Below, in pieces: positions 17,006 to 25,773 of a stretch of 64,000 bases of DNA. The first letter of the stretch is position 1, and each line of letters begins with the position of its first letter. The position numbers and the translations under genes are program-made. The DNA comes from Betaproteobacteria bacterium LSUCC0117 (GTDB lineage: Bacteria; Pseudomonadota; Gammaproteobacteria; Burkholderiales; Burkholderiaceae_C): the NCBI GenBank assembly GCA_030441535.1, contig JAUJFZ010000002.1:310001-374000 (forward strand). Direction: 5' to 3'. The notes under the pieces were generated by a model. That model saw only the letters and a list, made by a program, of their open reading frames with translations, did not search any database and was not told the DNA's origin.

Positions 17006-18034
17006 GTGCAAATCGGTTCAATCAAACTCAGCAACAACTTGTTTGTGGCGCCTATGGCGGGCGTGACAGACCGGCCGTTTCGCCAGTTGTGTAAGCAACT
17101 GGGAGCAGGCTATGCCGTGAGTGAAATGGTGACGTCACGCCGAGATCTGTGGGACTCACTCAAGACATCGCGTCGCGCCAACCACGCGGGTGAGACGGGA
17201 CCCATTGCCGTGCAAATCGCGGGTACGGATGCTCAAATGATGTCCGAAGCCGCGGTCTATAACATCGACCGTGGTGCGCAAATCATCGATATCAACATGG
17301 GTTGCCCTGCCAAGAAGGTGTGCAATAAATGGGCGGGATCTGCTTTGATGCAAGACGAGACGCTGGCGATCGAAATCGTATCTGCCGTGGTGAAAGCTTG
17401 CGAGCCCAAGGGCGTACCCGTCACCTTGAAGATGCGAACCGGGTGGGCAGCACACGCCAAAAATGCGCGTCAACTCGCAGTTGCGGCTGAGCAAGTAGGT
17501 GTTCAGATGCTGACCATTCATGGTCGCACGCGCGAGCAAGGCTACAAAGGTTATGCCGAGCATGAGACCGTGGCCGACATCAAGTCGCGCGTGCGCATAC
17601 CGGTGGTGGCAAACGGCGACATCCAGTCGCCGGAATCCGCTAAGGCCGTTTTGGCACAAACGGGTGCCGACGCGGTGATGATTGGGCGAGCCGCTCAAGG
17701 CAAGCCCTGGTTGTTTCAAGAAATCGCCACATTTTTGAGCACGGGTGTGCATGCCCCCCCGCCCAGCGCTAGGTCAATGCGCGCGTGGATGCTCACCCAT
17801 CTGCATGAGCACTACGACTTGTACGGTGAGTTCACAGGCGTGCGTTCGGCCCGCAAACATCTGGGTTGGTACGCCCAGCACCTGCCGGCGGGTGATTTGT
17901 TGCGTCGCCGTGTCAATCAAATCACCACTTGTGAGACACAGCTCGAAGCGGTCGAGACCTACTTTGACGCGTGGGCCACGGACAGTCTCGATGCGCTTGG
18001 TATGGAATGGCAGCCCTTGGTTGCTGCACAGTGA
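17006..18034 (+). CDS. dusB: tRNA-dihydrouridine synthase B
   Basis: This flavoenzyme reduces uridines in the tRNA D-loop. The 342-residue protein begins at a GTG (17006) giving 'MQIGSIKLSNNLFVAPMAGVT', the normal DusB N-terminus. The FMN-binding TIM barrel shows 'DINMGCPAKKVC' with the catalytic Cys in GCP, 'LKMRTGW', 'TIHGRTREQGYKG' and 'GADAVMIGRAAQGKPWLF'. A helical C-terminal domain follows. fis starts nine bases after the stop codon, the widespread dusB-fis operon, which in enterobacteria puts Fis under growth-rate control. Confidence 0.95.
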   Translation: MQIGSIKLSNNLFVAPMAGVTDRPFRQLCKQLGAGYAVSEMVTSRRDLWDSLKTSRRANHAGETGPIAVQIAGTDAQMMSEAAVYNIDRGAQIIDINMGCPAKKVCNKWAGSALMQDETLAIEIVSAVVKACEPKGVPVTLKMRTGWAAHAKNARQLAVAAEQVGVQMLTIHGRTREQGYKGYAEHETVADIKSRVRIPVVANGDIQSPESAKAVLAQTGADAVMIGRAAQGKPWLFQEIATFLSTGVHAPPPSARSMRAWMLTHLHEHYDLYGEFTGVRSARKHLGWYAQHLPAGDLLRRRVNQITTCETQLEAVETYFDAWATDSLDALGMEWQPLVAAQ

Positions 18035-18043
18035 GAAAACAGC

Positions 18044-18280
18044 ATGAGTAGACAAGACATTGAGAGAGACGTGCGCGCCAGCCTTGAAGCGTACTTTGCC
18101 GATCTGGCAGGCAGTGAACCCCACGGCTTGTACGACATGATGATTGGCGTTGTCGAAAAACCTCTGCTTGAGGCCGTGATGGTACAGGCCAACCAAAACC
18201 AATCACGAGCCGCTCAGTGGCTCGGATTGAATCGCAATACCCTGCGCAAAAAATTGATTCAACACCGTTTGTTGGACTAA
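18044..18280 (+). CDS. fis: DNA-binding protein Fis
   Basis: This 78-residue nucleoid-associated regulator bends DNA at rRNA promoters, origins and recombination sites. The C-terminal helix-turn-helix 'NQSRAAQWLGLNRNTLRKKL' (about 52-71) is intact. The N-terminal beta-hairpin arm that contacts invertases in E. coli Fis is shortened, as usual in Betaproteobacteria (E. coli Fis has 98 residues). It is co-transcribed with dusB; no separate promoter is evident in the nine-base gap. Confidence 0.94.
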   Translation: MSRQDIERDVRASLEAYFADLAGSEPHGLYDMMIGVVEKPLLEAVMVQANQNQSRAAQWLGLNRNTLRKKLIQHRLLD

Positions 18281-18324
18281 GGCAGCGCAAGCCCCATTTT
18301 ATTTTTTGAACTGTTAATCAAACC

Positions 18325-19902
18325 ATGAACGCACTTATTTCTGTTTCCGATAAAGCGGGTGTCCTCGAGCTCGCGCGCGCGCTCCACGAACTGGGTATTG
18401 GCCTGCTGTCGACCGGCGGGACGGCCAAGCTGCTAGCCGATTCAGACTTGCCTGTGACCGAGGTGGCGACCGTGACTGGTTTCCCCGAGATGTTGGATGG
18501 CCGAGTCAAGACCTTACATCCCAAGGTGCATGGTGGTTTGCTAGCCCGCCGCGACATGCCTGAACACATGGCGGCGTTAGCCACCCACGGTATCGCGACC
18601 ATTGACCTGTTGGTGGTTAACCTTTACCCCTTTGAGGCCACTGTCGCAAAAGCCGGCTGTACGCTGGAAGACGCCATCGAAAACATCGACATCGGTGGCC
18701 CTGCAATGGTGCGCAGTGCCGCTAAAAACTGGAAGGACGTCGCTGTTCTGACCGATGCCAACCAGTACGACACCGTGATTGCAGAACTCAAAGCGCACGG
18801 CGCTGTCAGTACGAAAACCAAGTTCGCGTTATCTGTCGCGGCGTTCAACCGCATCAGTAATTACGACGCTGCGATCAGTGATTACCTCTCCGCTTTTGAT
18901 CTTGAGACGGGAATGCTCAGTACTTTTCCTGGGCAATCAAACGGCCGCTTTGTGAAACTGCAAGACCTTCGTTACGGCGAGAACCCCCACCAAGCTGCCG
19001 CCTTCTACCGGGACTTGCACCCCGCGCCGGGTTCGTTGGTCACCGCCAAGCAACTGCAAGGCAAAGAACTGTCCTACAACAACATCGCTGATGCAGACGC
19101 CGCATGGGAGTGCGTCAAGAGCTTTGATGATGCCGCGTGCGTCATCGTGAAGCATGCCAATCCCTGTGGCGTGGCGTTGGCAGCTGACGCCGCGGGTGCC
19201 TATAAAAAGGCGTTTCAAACCGATCCCACGTCGGCGTTCGGCGGCATCATTGCCTTGAATCGCGAGGTGGATGAAAACACCGCGCAGGCGATCAGCCAGC
19301 AATTTGTGGAAGTGCTCATGGCGCCGGCCTATAGCGAAGCCGCGTTGGCGGTATTCAAAGCCAAGGCCAACGTTCGGGTGTTGCAGATTGATTTACCAGA
19401 CGTTGCCGGAGACACCGCATGGGCTCGTGGCCGAAACGCCCAAGATGTGAAACGCGTGGGTTCAGGCCTGCTGATTCAAACAGCTGATAACCATGAGCTG
19501 ACAGTAGCTGACCTCAAGGTCGTGACCAAAGTACAGCCGACACAGCAGCAGTTGGAAGACCTCTTGTTTGCTTGGAAAGTGGCAACTTACGTCAAATCGA
19601 ACGCCATCGTGTTTTGTAAAGACGGCATGACGATGGGTGTGGGCGCTGGTCAAATGAGCCGATTGGATTCAGCCCGCATTGCCAGTATCAAGGCGGGACA
19701 CGCGGAGCTGACACTGTCTGGCACCGTGGTCGCGAGTGACGCATTTTTCCCGTTCCGTGATGGCCTGGATGTTGTCGTCGATGCGGGTGCCACCGCGGTT
19801 ATTCAACCGGGCGGCTCCATGCGGGACCAAGAGGTTATCGACGCTGCCGATGAACGGGGCGTGGCGATGGTGTTCACCGGCGTGCGCCACTTCCGTCACT
19901 GA
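18325..19902 (+). CDS. purH: Bifunctional AICAR formyltransferase / IMP cyclohydrolase
   Basis: It carries out the last two steps of purine synthesis: formylation of AICAR with 10-formyl-THF, then closure to IMP. The 525 residues divide into an N-terminal MGS-like IMP cyclohydrolase domain ('ISVSDKAG', 'STGGTAKLL', 'GRVKTLHPKVHGG') and a C-terminal transformylase domain with the catalytic Lys-His of 'VKHANPCG'. The start at 18325 is the canonical N-terminus. It follows fis after 44 bases, and is convergent with hemL (11 bases between stops). Confidence 0.96.
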   Translation: MNALISVSDKAGVLELARALHELGIGLLSTGGTAKLLADSDLPVTEVATVTGFPEMLDGRVKTLHPKVHGGLLARRDMPEHMAALATHGIATIDLLVVNLYPFEATVAKAGCTLEDAIENIDIGGPAMVRSAAKNWKDVAVLTDANQYDTVIAELKAHGAVSTKTKFALSVAAFNRISNYDAAISDYLSAFDLETGMLSTFPGQSNGRFVKLQDLRYGENPHQAAAFYRDLHPAPGSLVTAKQLQGKELSYNNIADADAAWECVKSFDDAACVIVKHANPCGVALAADAAGAYKKAFQTDPTSAFGGIIALNREVDENTAQAISQQFVEVLMAPAYSEAALAVFKAKANVRVLQIDLPDVAGDTAWARGRNAQDVKRVGSGLLIQTADNHELTVADLKVVTKVQPTQQQLEDLLFAWKVATYVKSNAIVFCKDGMTMGVGAGQMSRLDSARIASIKAGHAELTLSGTVVASDAFFPFRDGLDVVVDAGATAVIQPGGSMRDQEVIDAADERGVAMVFTGVRHFRH

Positions 19903-19913
19903 GACTTCGTGGT

Positions 19914-21206
19914 TTACAGGGCGGCGAACGCCCGCTTTGCCGCGGCAACGGTATCGGCAACGTCTTGCTCTGAGTGCGCTGCGCTGACGAAACCTGCCTC
20001 GAACAGGGCGGGTGCAAAGTAAACGCCCTCATCCAGCATGTGGTGGAAGAAACGGTTGAAATGCGTTGCATCAGTGGTCATCACGGTCACGTAGTTCTGC
20101 GGCAGCGTGTCCATGAAGAAGTAGCCGAACATACCGCCTTCGCTGTCACCACAAAACGAGATGCCTGCTGCGCGCGCTTCGGTGGTCATACCGTCGATGA
20201 GCGCGCGGGTGCGTGCATGCAGGGTTTCGAAAAAACCTGGCTTTTGAATTTCCCGCAGGGTCGCCAAACCGCAAGCGGTTGCCACGGGGTTGCCTGACAG
20301 TGTGCCGGCTTGGTAGACGGCACCCAAGGGTGCGAGGTGTGACATGACTTCGCGTTTGCCGCCGAACGCTGCGAGTGGCATGCCGCCACCGATCACTTTG
20401 CCCATCACCGTCATATCGGGTTCGAAGCCTGGAATCTCTTTCGCATAGAGGCTTTGCGCGCTGCCCAACGCGACGCGGAAACCACACATCACCTCGTCGA
20501 AAGCCAAAATCGCGCCGTGCGCGGTGCACAGTTCTCGGCAGCGCTTCATGAATGGCACACTTGAGCGCACAAAGTTCATGTTGCCGGCGACCGGCTCCAT
20601 CATCAGACAGGCTACGTCATCACCGTAGGCTGCAAAGGCCGCCTCTAGCGCCTCAATGTCGTTGAAGGGAAGCACCATCGTGTGTTGAACCACCTCGGGT
20701 GGCACACCTGCGCTGGTGGGGTTGCCAAAGGTGGCGAGGCCAGAGCCGGCCTTGACCAACAAGGCGTCGGCATGTCCGTGGTAACAGCCCTCGAACTTGA
20801 TGATTTTGCTGCGTCCGGTTGCACCACGGGCCAAGCGAATCGCGCTCATGCCAGCTTCGGTGCCGGAGCTGACCAGGCGCACCATTTCAATGGAGGGCAC
20901 CAGTTTGATGATCTCTTCCGCCAACTCCACCTCGCGTTCGGTCGGAGCGCCGAAAGATAATCCTTGCTCAACCGCGGCCAGAACCGCCGCCGTGACGGCA
21001 GGGTGTCGATGACCCAAAATCATGGGCCCCCATGAGCCGATGTAGTCGATGTAGCGTTTGCCATCGGCATCCCAAAAGTAGGCGCCATCGCCTTTTGTGA
21101 CGAAGCGAGGCGTACCACCAACCGCTTTGAAGGCGCGCACAGGGGAATTCACACCGCCGGGAATGGTCTGTTTGGCGCGATCGAATAAGACGTCGTTTTG
21201 GCTCAT
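19914..21206 (-). CDS. hemL: Glutamate-1-semialdehyde 2,1-aminomutase
   Basis: This PLP enzyme makes 5-aminolevulinate from glutamate-1-semialdehyde, the product of HemA (encoded at 46.3-47.6 kb in this window), so both steps of the C5 haem route are here. The 430 residues show 'PGGVNSPVRAF', the PLP-phosphate loop 'SSGTEAGMSAIRLAR', 'AFDEVMCGFR' and the Schiff-base Lys270 in 'GKVIGGGMP'. The ThiD-like gene lies 37 bases upstream on the same strand, a pairing common in Burkholderiales. Confidence 0.96.
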   Translation of the reverse strand: MSQNDVLFDRAKQTIPGGVNSPVRAFKAVGGTPRFVTKGDGAYFWDADGKRYIDYIGSWGPMILGHRHPAVTAAVLAAVEQGLSFGAPTEREVELAEEIIKLVPSIEMVRLVSSGTEAGMSAIRLARGATGRSKIIKFEGCYHGHADALLVKAGSGLATFGNPTSAGVPPEVVQHTMVLPFNDIEALEAAFAAYGDDVACLMMEPVAGNMNFVRSSVPFMKRCRELCTAHGAILAFDEVMCGFRVALGSAQSLYAKEIPGFEPDMTVMGKVIGGGMPLAAFGGKREVMSHLAPLGAVYQAGTLSGNPVATACGLATLREIQKPGFFETLHARTRALIDGMTTEARAAGISFCGDSEGGMFGYFFMDTLPQNYVTVMTTDATHFNRFFHHMLDEGVYFAPALFEAGFVSAAHSEQDVADTVAAAKRAFAAL

Positions 21207-21243
21207 AGATAGGAGTTGATTCGTTTAGAACAAAAAGAAAGCG

Positions 21244-22212
21244 TTAGTGTTTGGTGTCGTCCAAAGGGAAGTCGCCGAGGTCGATGCCGTCTATTTCGGC
21301 TTCAGACGCGGCAGGGCCGATAACCTCGTCCTCGTCGCCACGGCCCCAGAAGAGTCTATCGGGGATTGCCAGTCCCATGCCAGGGGCAAAACCCGCATCA
21401 AGGCTCTGATCCAGGTAAGTGAGTGCTTCTGCACAAGCGTTTTGCAAGTCCTCGCCGGCGCCCAGGAGCGCCGTCAGCGCAGCCGACAGAGTTTCCCCTG
21501 CACCGACGAAAGTGGTATCGAAGCGCTCGAAGCGGGCGGTTGCCAAGACACTCTCGGGTGAGGCTAAGTGGTTTTCTAAGAATTGGCCGGGCGCATTCAC
21601 GCCGGTGACCAGGGTGTAGCTCACACCATGCACCTGCGCGGCTCTCGCGACATCACGCGGGCTGGGCGGTTTCTCGTGGTCCCAGTCAGGCAACAGCCAG
21701 CGGCATAAGGTGCTGTAGTTGCCCACCAGTACGGCCGTTTGCGGCAGCATCAGCTCAGTGAAGGCATCGAGATAGGCATCCAAAGCCAACTCATCCATCC
21801 AGGTAATGCTGGGCATGTAGGCGACCACGGGGATGTCCGCGTAGTCGTTGGCAATTTGCGCCACAGCACTGACGTTTTCGGGGCTACCCAAAAAGCCCAC
21901 TTTGATACTGGCGACAGGAATGTCCTCCAAAACCATCCGCGCTTGGTCGGTAACGGTCTCTTCTTCAAGGGCGACATGATCTTGTATGTCGGTGGTATCG
22001 CGTATCAACACGGCCGTAACGACTGGCAGCATGTGTACCGATGCCGAGCCCATTGCCGCAATGTCCGCCGCCAAGCCACCTGCGCCCGTCGGGTCGTTCG
22101 CATTGAAAGACAGCACACACGGCAGTGTGAGTTGCTGGGCGATGGTGTTGCCCTCACGGGGAGGGCCACTCTCGATGGGGGGATCAACGGGGTCGGTTAA
22201 ATCGGTGCTCAT
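21244..22212 (-). CDS. ThiD-like hydroxymethylpyrimidine/phosphomethylpyrimidine kinase, divergent
   Basis: This 322-residue protein has the ribokinase fold of ThiD, which phosphorylates HMP and HMP-P in thiamine synthesis. The substrate region reads 'SFNANDPTGAGGLAADI' where ThiD has a GSDPSGGAG-type motif. The anion-hole motif is 'FVGAGETLSAALTALL', with Glu240 where enterobacterial ThiD has its catalytic Cys (GTGCTLSAA-type). A 30-residue N-terminal extension is Pro/Glu-rich. No other thiamine gene is near. It sits upstream of hemL and divergent from a rubredoxin, a conserved Burkholderiales arrangement. A true ThiD role is likely but not certain; a related pyridoxal- or other small-molecule kinase is possible. 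Confidence 0.72.
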   Translation of the reverse strand: MSTDLTDPVDPPIESGPPREGNTIAQQLTLPCVLSFNANDPTGAGGLAADIAAMGSASVHMLPVVTAVLIRDTTDIQDHVALEEETVTDQARMVLEDIPVASIKVGFLGSPENVSAVAQIANDYADIPVVAYMPSITWMDELALDAYLDAFTELMLPQTAVLVGNYSTLCRWLLPDWDHEKPPSPRDVARAAQVHGVSYTLVTGVNAPGQFLENHLASPESVLATARFERFDTTFVGAGETLSAALTALLGAGEDLQNACAEALTYLDQSLDAGFAPGMGLAIPDRLFWGRGDEDEVIGPAASEAEIDGIDLGDFPLDDTKH

Positions 22213-22326
22213 TGATGGACGTTATGAGTTTCACGGGGGCCAGTCAAGAAGCCTTCAGCGGCGTATCGCCTCGGGTGGTTGGGCCGATACAATAAGGACA
22301 TTCTATGACACGGTTTTGAGAACAAT

Positions 22327-22500
22327 ATGAGCGATACAACGACTTGGATGTGCCTGATTTGTGGCTGGATCTACGACGAGGCCGAGGGCGCGCCCGACCA
22401 TGGCTTGGCCGCGGGCACCAAGTGGGCGGATGTCCCCATGAACTGGACTTGCCCCGAGTGTGGTGCTCGCAAGGAAGACTTTGAAATGGTGCAAATCTGA
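22327..22500 (+). CDS. Rubredoxin (first copy)
   Basis: This 57-residue iron protein has two metal-binding knuckles, 'CLICGWIYDE' and 'CPECGARKEDFE', and the conserved 'WADVPMNWTCP' between them. It transfers single electrons through an Fe(Cys)4 site. It begins at the ATG at 22327 with a GAG ribosome-binding site and ends just before phrB, which is convergent. No reductase gene is next to it; the one at 60.9 kb might serve both rubredoxins. Its partner is unknown. The position between the ThiD-like gene and other housekeeping genes is common in this order. Confidence 0.93.
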   Translation: MSDTTTWMCLICGWIYDEAEGAPDHGLAAGTKWADVPMNWTCPECGARKEDFEMVQI

Positions 22501-22509
22501 GCGGTCGAC

Positions 22510-24003
22510 TCAGGTCGTTGCATTCTTCTTGACCACGGCATACCGCGCCAATGTGGTCGTCCGCGCAGTCGCGTGGTCGACGATCGGACGGGGGTAATTC
22601 ACCCCCAACTCGACGCCCGCTGCCATGAGGTCAACTGGTGTCGCCAACCACGGCGCATGGATGGCCTTGTCGGGTAGCGCTGCCAAGACAGGCAAATAGC
22701 GGCGGATGAACTTGCCTTGCGGGTCGAATTTTTCACTCTGACTGGTGGGGTTGAAGATTCGAAAATAGGGTTGCGCATCACAGCCGCTGGAACTGGCCCA
22801 CTGCCAACCGCCGTTGTTGGCAGATAAGTCAAAGTCAATTAGCTTTTCAGCAAAATAATCGGCGCCCCAACGCCAATCGATTCCCAAATCTTTGGTCAGG
22901 AAACTGGCCACCACCATGCGTAAGCGGTTGTGCATGTAACCTGTTTGGTTAATTTGGTGCATGGCTGCATCAACCAAGGGGTAGCCCGTTTGTCCTTTGC
23001 ACCAGGCTTCAAAAAGGATCTTGGCGGTGGCACCAGTTTCCCATTTGATGGCATCGTACTCAGGTTTAAACGCCCGCTTAGCTACGTGGGGGTGGTGGTG
23101 CAAAACCTGCATGTAAAAGTCACGCCAAATCAGCTCGCCCAGCCAGGTGCTCGCGCCCACATTACCTTGTGCATGACCATCAAAAGCCGCTTGCGCCAGC
23201 GCGCGAATCGATACGGTGCCAAAGCGCAAGTGCACACTGAGGTAGCTGGGGCCTTTCACGCTGGGGAAGTCGCGGGTCTTTTTGTACTTCGTCATGCGCG
23301 GTAAAAAGTCTGCCAGTAGCTTCGCTGCACCGCTGCTACCCGGCTCAATTTTTTGAGCCGACAAGTCGATGTCTTCAAAGCCCATCTGCGCCAAACTGGG
23401 CATTGAGGTGAGCGATTGCAATTGCGCCGGTATCTGGTTGGCGCGGGCCAGTTGAGGGGCGTATTTTTCGGTCGGATATGGCTTGAGGTAGTAGGGCTCC
23501 AGCTTTTTGAGCCATGCGTTTTTGTAGGGCGTGAACACACCGAACGAACGTCCGGCTTGTGTCAAAACCTCGCTGCGTTCGAAAATACACTGATCTTTGA
23601 AGGTTTGAAACAGGACGCCTGCATGGGCCAAATGTCCCAATACCTGGGCGTCACGCGCCAAGGCATCCGGCTCATCGTCATGGTTCGCAAAGACCGCCTG
23701 CACACCCAACGCGGTGGCGATACGGGGCACCGCCTTCATTGCGATGTCATGGGTGGTCAGCACTGGCGCGGTATCGACGCCACCCATGTCCGCAAGTTGC
23801 TGGTTCAGGTCTGAGAGGCTGGCGTGAATGAATGCCAAGCGCCGGTCTAGCTTCGGCAGTGGGTCCAGGATGGCCTTATCAAAAACGAATAAGCACACCA
23901 CCTGGTCACACGATTTGAGGGCGTGGTAGAGCGCTGCGTTGTCGGTGGCACGCAGATCGCGTCTGAACCACATCAAGCCCTTGGCGAACTTCCGCTTTGT
24001 CAT
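22510..24003 (-). CDS. phrB: Deoxyribodipyrimidine photolyase (class I CPD type)
   Basis: This flavoprotein uses blue light to split cyclobutane pyrimidine dimers. The 497 residues comprise an N-terminal alpha/beta antenna domain ('GLMWFRRDLRATDNAAL') and a C-terminal FAD domain with 'TGYPLVDAAMHQINQTGYMH', 'RMVVASFLTKDLGIDWRWG' and 'DFDLSANNGGWQW', the last typical of class I enzymes. The ATG at 24003 is preferred over an upstream in-frame start at 24039. The antenna cofactor (often methenyl-tetrahydrofolate in this class) cannot be decided from sequence. It is divergent from yqgE. Confidence 0.93.
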   Translation of the reverse strand: MTKRKFAKGLMWFRRDLRATDNAALYHALKSCDQVVCLFVFDKAILDPLPKLDRRLAFIHASLSDLNQQLADMGGVDTAPVLTTHDIAMKAVPRIATALGVQAVFANHDDEPDALARDAQVLGHLAHAGVLFQTFKDQCIFERSEVLTQAGRSFGVFTPYKNAWLKKLEPYYLKPYPTEKYAPQLARANQIPAQLQSLTSMPSLAQMGFEDIDLSAQKIEPGSSGAAKLLADFLPRMTKYKKTRDFPSVKGPSYLSVHLRFGTVSIRALAQAAFDGHAQGNVGASTWLGELIWRDFYMQVLHHHPHVAKRAFKPEYDAIKWETGATAKILFEAWCKGQTGYPLVDAAMHQINQTGYMHNRLRMVVASFLTKDLGIDWRWGADYFAEKLIDFDLSANNGGWQWASSSGCDAQPYFRIFNPTSQSEKFDPQGKFIRRYLPVLAALPDKAIHAPWLATPVDLMAAGVELGVNYPRPIVDHATARTTTLARYAVVKKNATT

Positions 24004-24070
24004 ACAAAACCTTCCAAATCTGGTTATCCGGGCGCGCAAGGGTACACGGCTCTGCGCTTAAAATAGACTC

Positions 24071-24778
24071 ATGTCCCTAGATTCTGCCGCGATTGACCTT
24101 ACCCATCATTTTCTAATCGCAATGCCCGGATTAGAGGATGCGCTTTTTGAGCACAGTGTGGTCTATGTTTGCGAGCATAACGAACGGGGTGCATTAGGCC
24201 TCATCATCAACAAGCCCAGCGATCTGCTGCTATCCGGCTTGTTCGAAAAGATTGCCCTCACCCTCAACCGTACCGATTTGTCGGATGCCCCTGTTTTCTT
24301 GGGCGGTCCCGTGCAGACCGAGCGCGGTTTCGTCCTGCATGAGCCCATGGGGCAGGGCGGTGAGTCGGTTTACTCATCCACTCTGGTGATCAAAGGTGAA
24401 TCCTCAGAAACAGCACCCGAACAAGATCCCATCGATGAATCCGAATCCGAATCCGAATCCGAATCTGAATCTGAATCTGAATCGGAACCGGATGGTGAGG
24501 TCAATACAAGCCCCGCCCGGTTGGAGATGACCACCTCAAAAGATGTGCTGGAGGCGATGGCCGAAGGCGCGGGCCCCAGGAAAGCGTTGGTGACGTTGGG
24601 TTATGCCACGTGGGGCAAGGGGCAACTGGAATCCGAGTTGGCCGAAAACGCCTGGCTCACAGTGCAAGCCGACCACGCCATTATTTTTGATACCCCGCCC
24701 GAGCAGCGGTACGCCCGTGCCATGGGGTTACTGGGGCTGGATGCGGGTATGTTGCACGGCGAGGCAGGGCACGCCTGA
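24071..24778 (+). CDS. yqgE: YqgE/AlgH family protein (DUF179) with Ser-Glu repeat insert
   Basis: The family has unknown function and is usually paired with ruvX, as here (ATG of ruvX overlaps the stop). The 235 residues show the DUF179 blocks 'DLTHHFLIAMPGLEDALFEHSVVYV', in the N-terminal third, then 'ALGLIINKPSD', 'VFLGGPVQTERGFVLHEP' and, late in the protein, 'TTSKDVLEAMAEG' and 'GYATWGKGQLESEL'. Between 'SSTLVI' and 'LEMTTSKD' there is an acidic insert of about 45 residues not found in typical members (about 185 residues). It includes eight Glu-Ser pairs (123-138) encoded by a hexanucleotide repeat. The insert falls in a loop, so folding should be tolerated. Confidence 0.92.
   Translation: MSLDSAAIDLTHHFLIAMPGLEDALFEHSVVYVCEHNERGALGLIINKPSDLLLSGLFEKIALTLNRTDLSDAPVFLGGPVQTERGFVLHEPMGQGGESVYSSTLVIKGESSETAPEQDPIDESESESESESESESESEPDGEVNTSPARLEMTTSKDVLEAMAEGAGPRKALVTLGYATWGKGQLESELAENAWLTVQADHAIIFDTPPEQRYARAMGLLGLDAGMLHGEAGHA
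24437..24484 (+). repeat. In-frame hexanucleotide tandem repeat within yqgE
   Basis: There are eight tandem copies of GAATCN: four GAATCC, then three GAATCT, then one GAATCG. They encode Glu-Ser pairs. The block order suggests separate local expansions of GAATCC and GAATCT. Copy changes keep the frame. Confidence 0.93.
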
Positions 24779-25197
24779 TGACCACGCAGCCGATGCCGCC
24801 TCAGCTAGCGTCGGATGTGCAGTTGCTTTTGGCCTTTGATTACGGCGAAAAACGCACGGGGGTTGCCAGTGGTAACCGATTGACACGCAGTGCGACCCCC
24901 CTCGGTACCATTGCCGCGCAGGGCGACGCCAAATGGTTACGTATCAGCGCTTATATCGCCGAGTGGCAACCGCAGGCGCTGGTGATTGGCGTGCCTCGCC
25001 ATCCCGATGGCGCGCCGCATGAAAACACCGTGGCCGCCCAACGTTTTGGACGGCAATTGCAGGGACGCTTCAATTTGCCCGTATTTGAAACCGATGAGCG
25101 ATACACCACAACCGAGGCGATTGGTCTGGGCGCACGCGACGCAGATGCCGCGGCTGCCTGCATAATTCTGGAACAATTTCTGCGGAGTTTGCCGTGA
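24778..25197 (+). CDS. ruvX: Holliday junction resolvase-like RuvX (YqgF)
   Basis: This RNase H-fold nuclease of the YqgF family acts in 16S rRNA 5'-end maturation and is predicted to be a Holliday junction resolvase. The 139 residues include the first acidic site in 'LLAFDYGEKRTGVASG', the central 'ALVIGVPRHPDGAP', 'ETDERYTTTEA' and the final 'DADAAAACIILEQFL', giving the Asp/Glu/Asp set. Its ATG overlaps the yqgE stop by one base (TGATG), and its own stop overlaps the pyrR GTG start, so yqgE-ruvX-pyrR are translationally coupled. Confidence 0.94.
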   Translation: MTTQPMPPQLASDVQLLLAFDYGEKRTGVASGNRLTRSATPLGTIAAQGDAKWLRISAYIAEWQPQALVIGVPRHPDGAPHENTVAAQRFGRQLQGRFNLPVFETDERYTTTEAIGLGARDADAAAACIILEQFLRSLP

Positions 25198-25733
25198 ACC
25201 ACACCCCTTTAAAAACAATCCCCGCGAACGAGCTCAACGCGGAAGCTTTGTACCAATCGTTGTTGTCACACATGCGCACCGTCGTGACTGACAGCGCAAC
25301 GCCCATTCGCTTGGTGGGTATCGCGTCGGGTGGCGTTTGGCTGGCGCGTCGCTTGCAGCTTGACTTGGATTTGGAGGGTGAGGCAGGTGTGGTATCGAGC
25401 AGCATGCACCGCGACGATTTCTCAACCCGCGGCCTCAGCTCGATGACGGTACAAACTCAGTTGCCTTTTGAAGTCAACGGTGCCACGGTTTGGTTGATCG
25501 ACGATGTGCTCTACACCGGGCGCACCATTCGAGCGGTTTTAAACGAGTTGTTTGACTACGGTCGACCCGCTGCCGTGAAATTGGCGGTGCTGGTGGATCG
25601 CGGTCAGCGCGAATTACCGGTCGAGGCCAACGTCGCGATCGCGCGTGCCGAGCTGCCGGCCACACAGTTGCTTGAGTTGTCGCGAACCCCGCAGGGTCAG
25701 TTGACCTTTGATGTGGAAGCGATTGCCGACTGA
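25194..25733 (+). CDS. pyrR: PyrR-type uracil phosphoribosyltransferase / pyrimidine regulator
   Basis: This phosphoribosyltransferase-fold protein carries the PRPP loop in 'VWLIDDVLYTGRTIRAV' and the family block 'IASGGVWLARRL'. In Bacillus, PyrR binds pyr mRNA to cause attenuation and also has UPRT activity. In Gram-negative bacteria the regulatory role is largely untested. It starts at a GTG that overlaps the ruvX stop (GTGA) and is followed after 40 bases by pyrB. I see no Bacillus-type PyrR-binding hairpin or terminator in that gap, so control of pyrB by attenuation right there is unlikely. 179 residues, normal for the family. Confidence 0.9.
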   Translation: MNHTPLKTIPANELNAEALYQSLLSHMRTVVTDSATPIRLVGIASGGVWLARRLQLDLDLEGEAGVVSSSMHRDDFSTRGLSSMTVQTQLPFEVNGATVWLIDDVLYTGRTIRAVLNELFDYGRPAAVKLAVLVDRGQRELPVEANVAIARAELPATQLLELSRTPQGQLTFDVEAIAD

Positions 25734-25773
25734 ATATCTAACGAGCCCTATTAATCAGACAGAAAAGGCCCCC

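Noticed and set aside
25734..25773. PyrR-binding attenuator between pyrR and pyrB
   Set aside because: The gap is only 40 bases and contains no hairpin with a T-run or anti-terminator fold.
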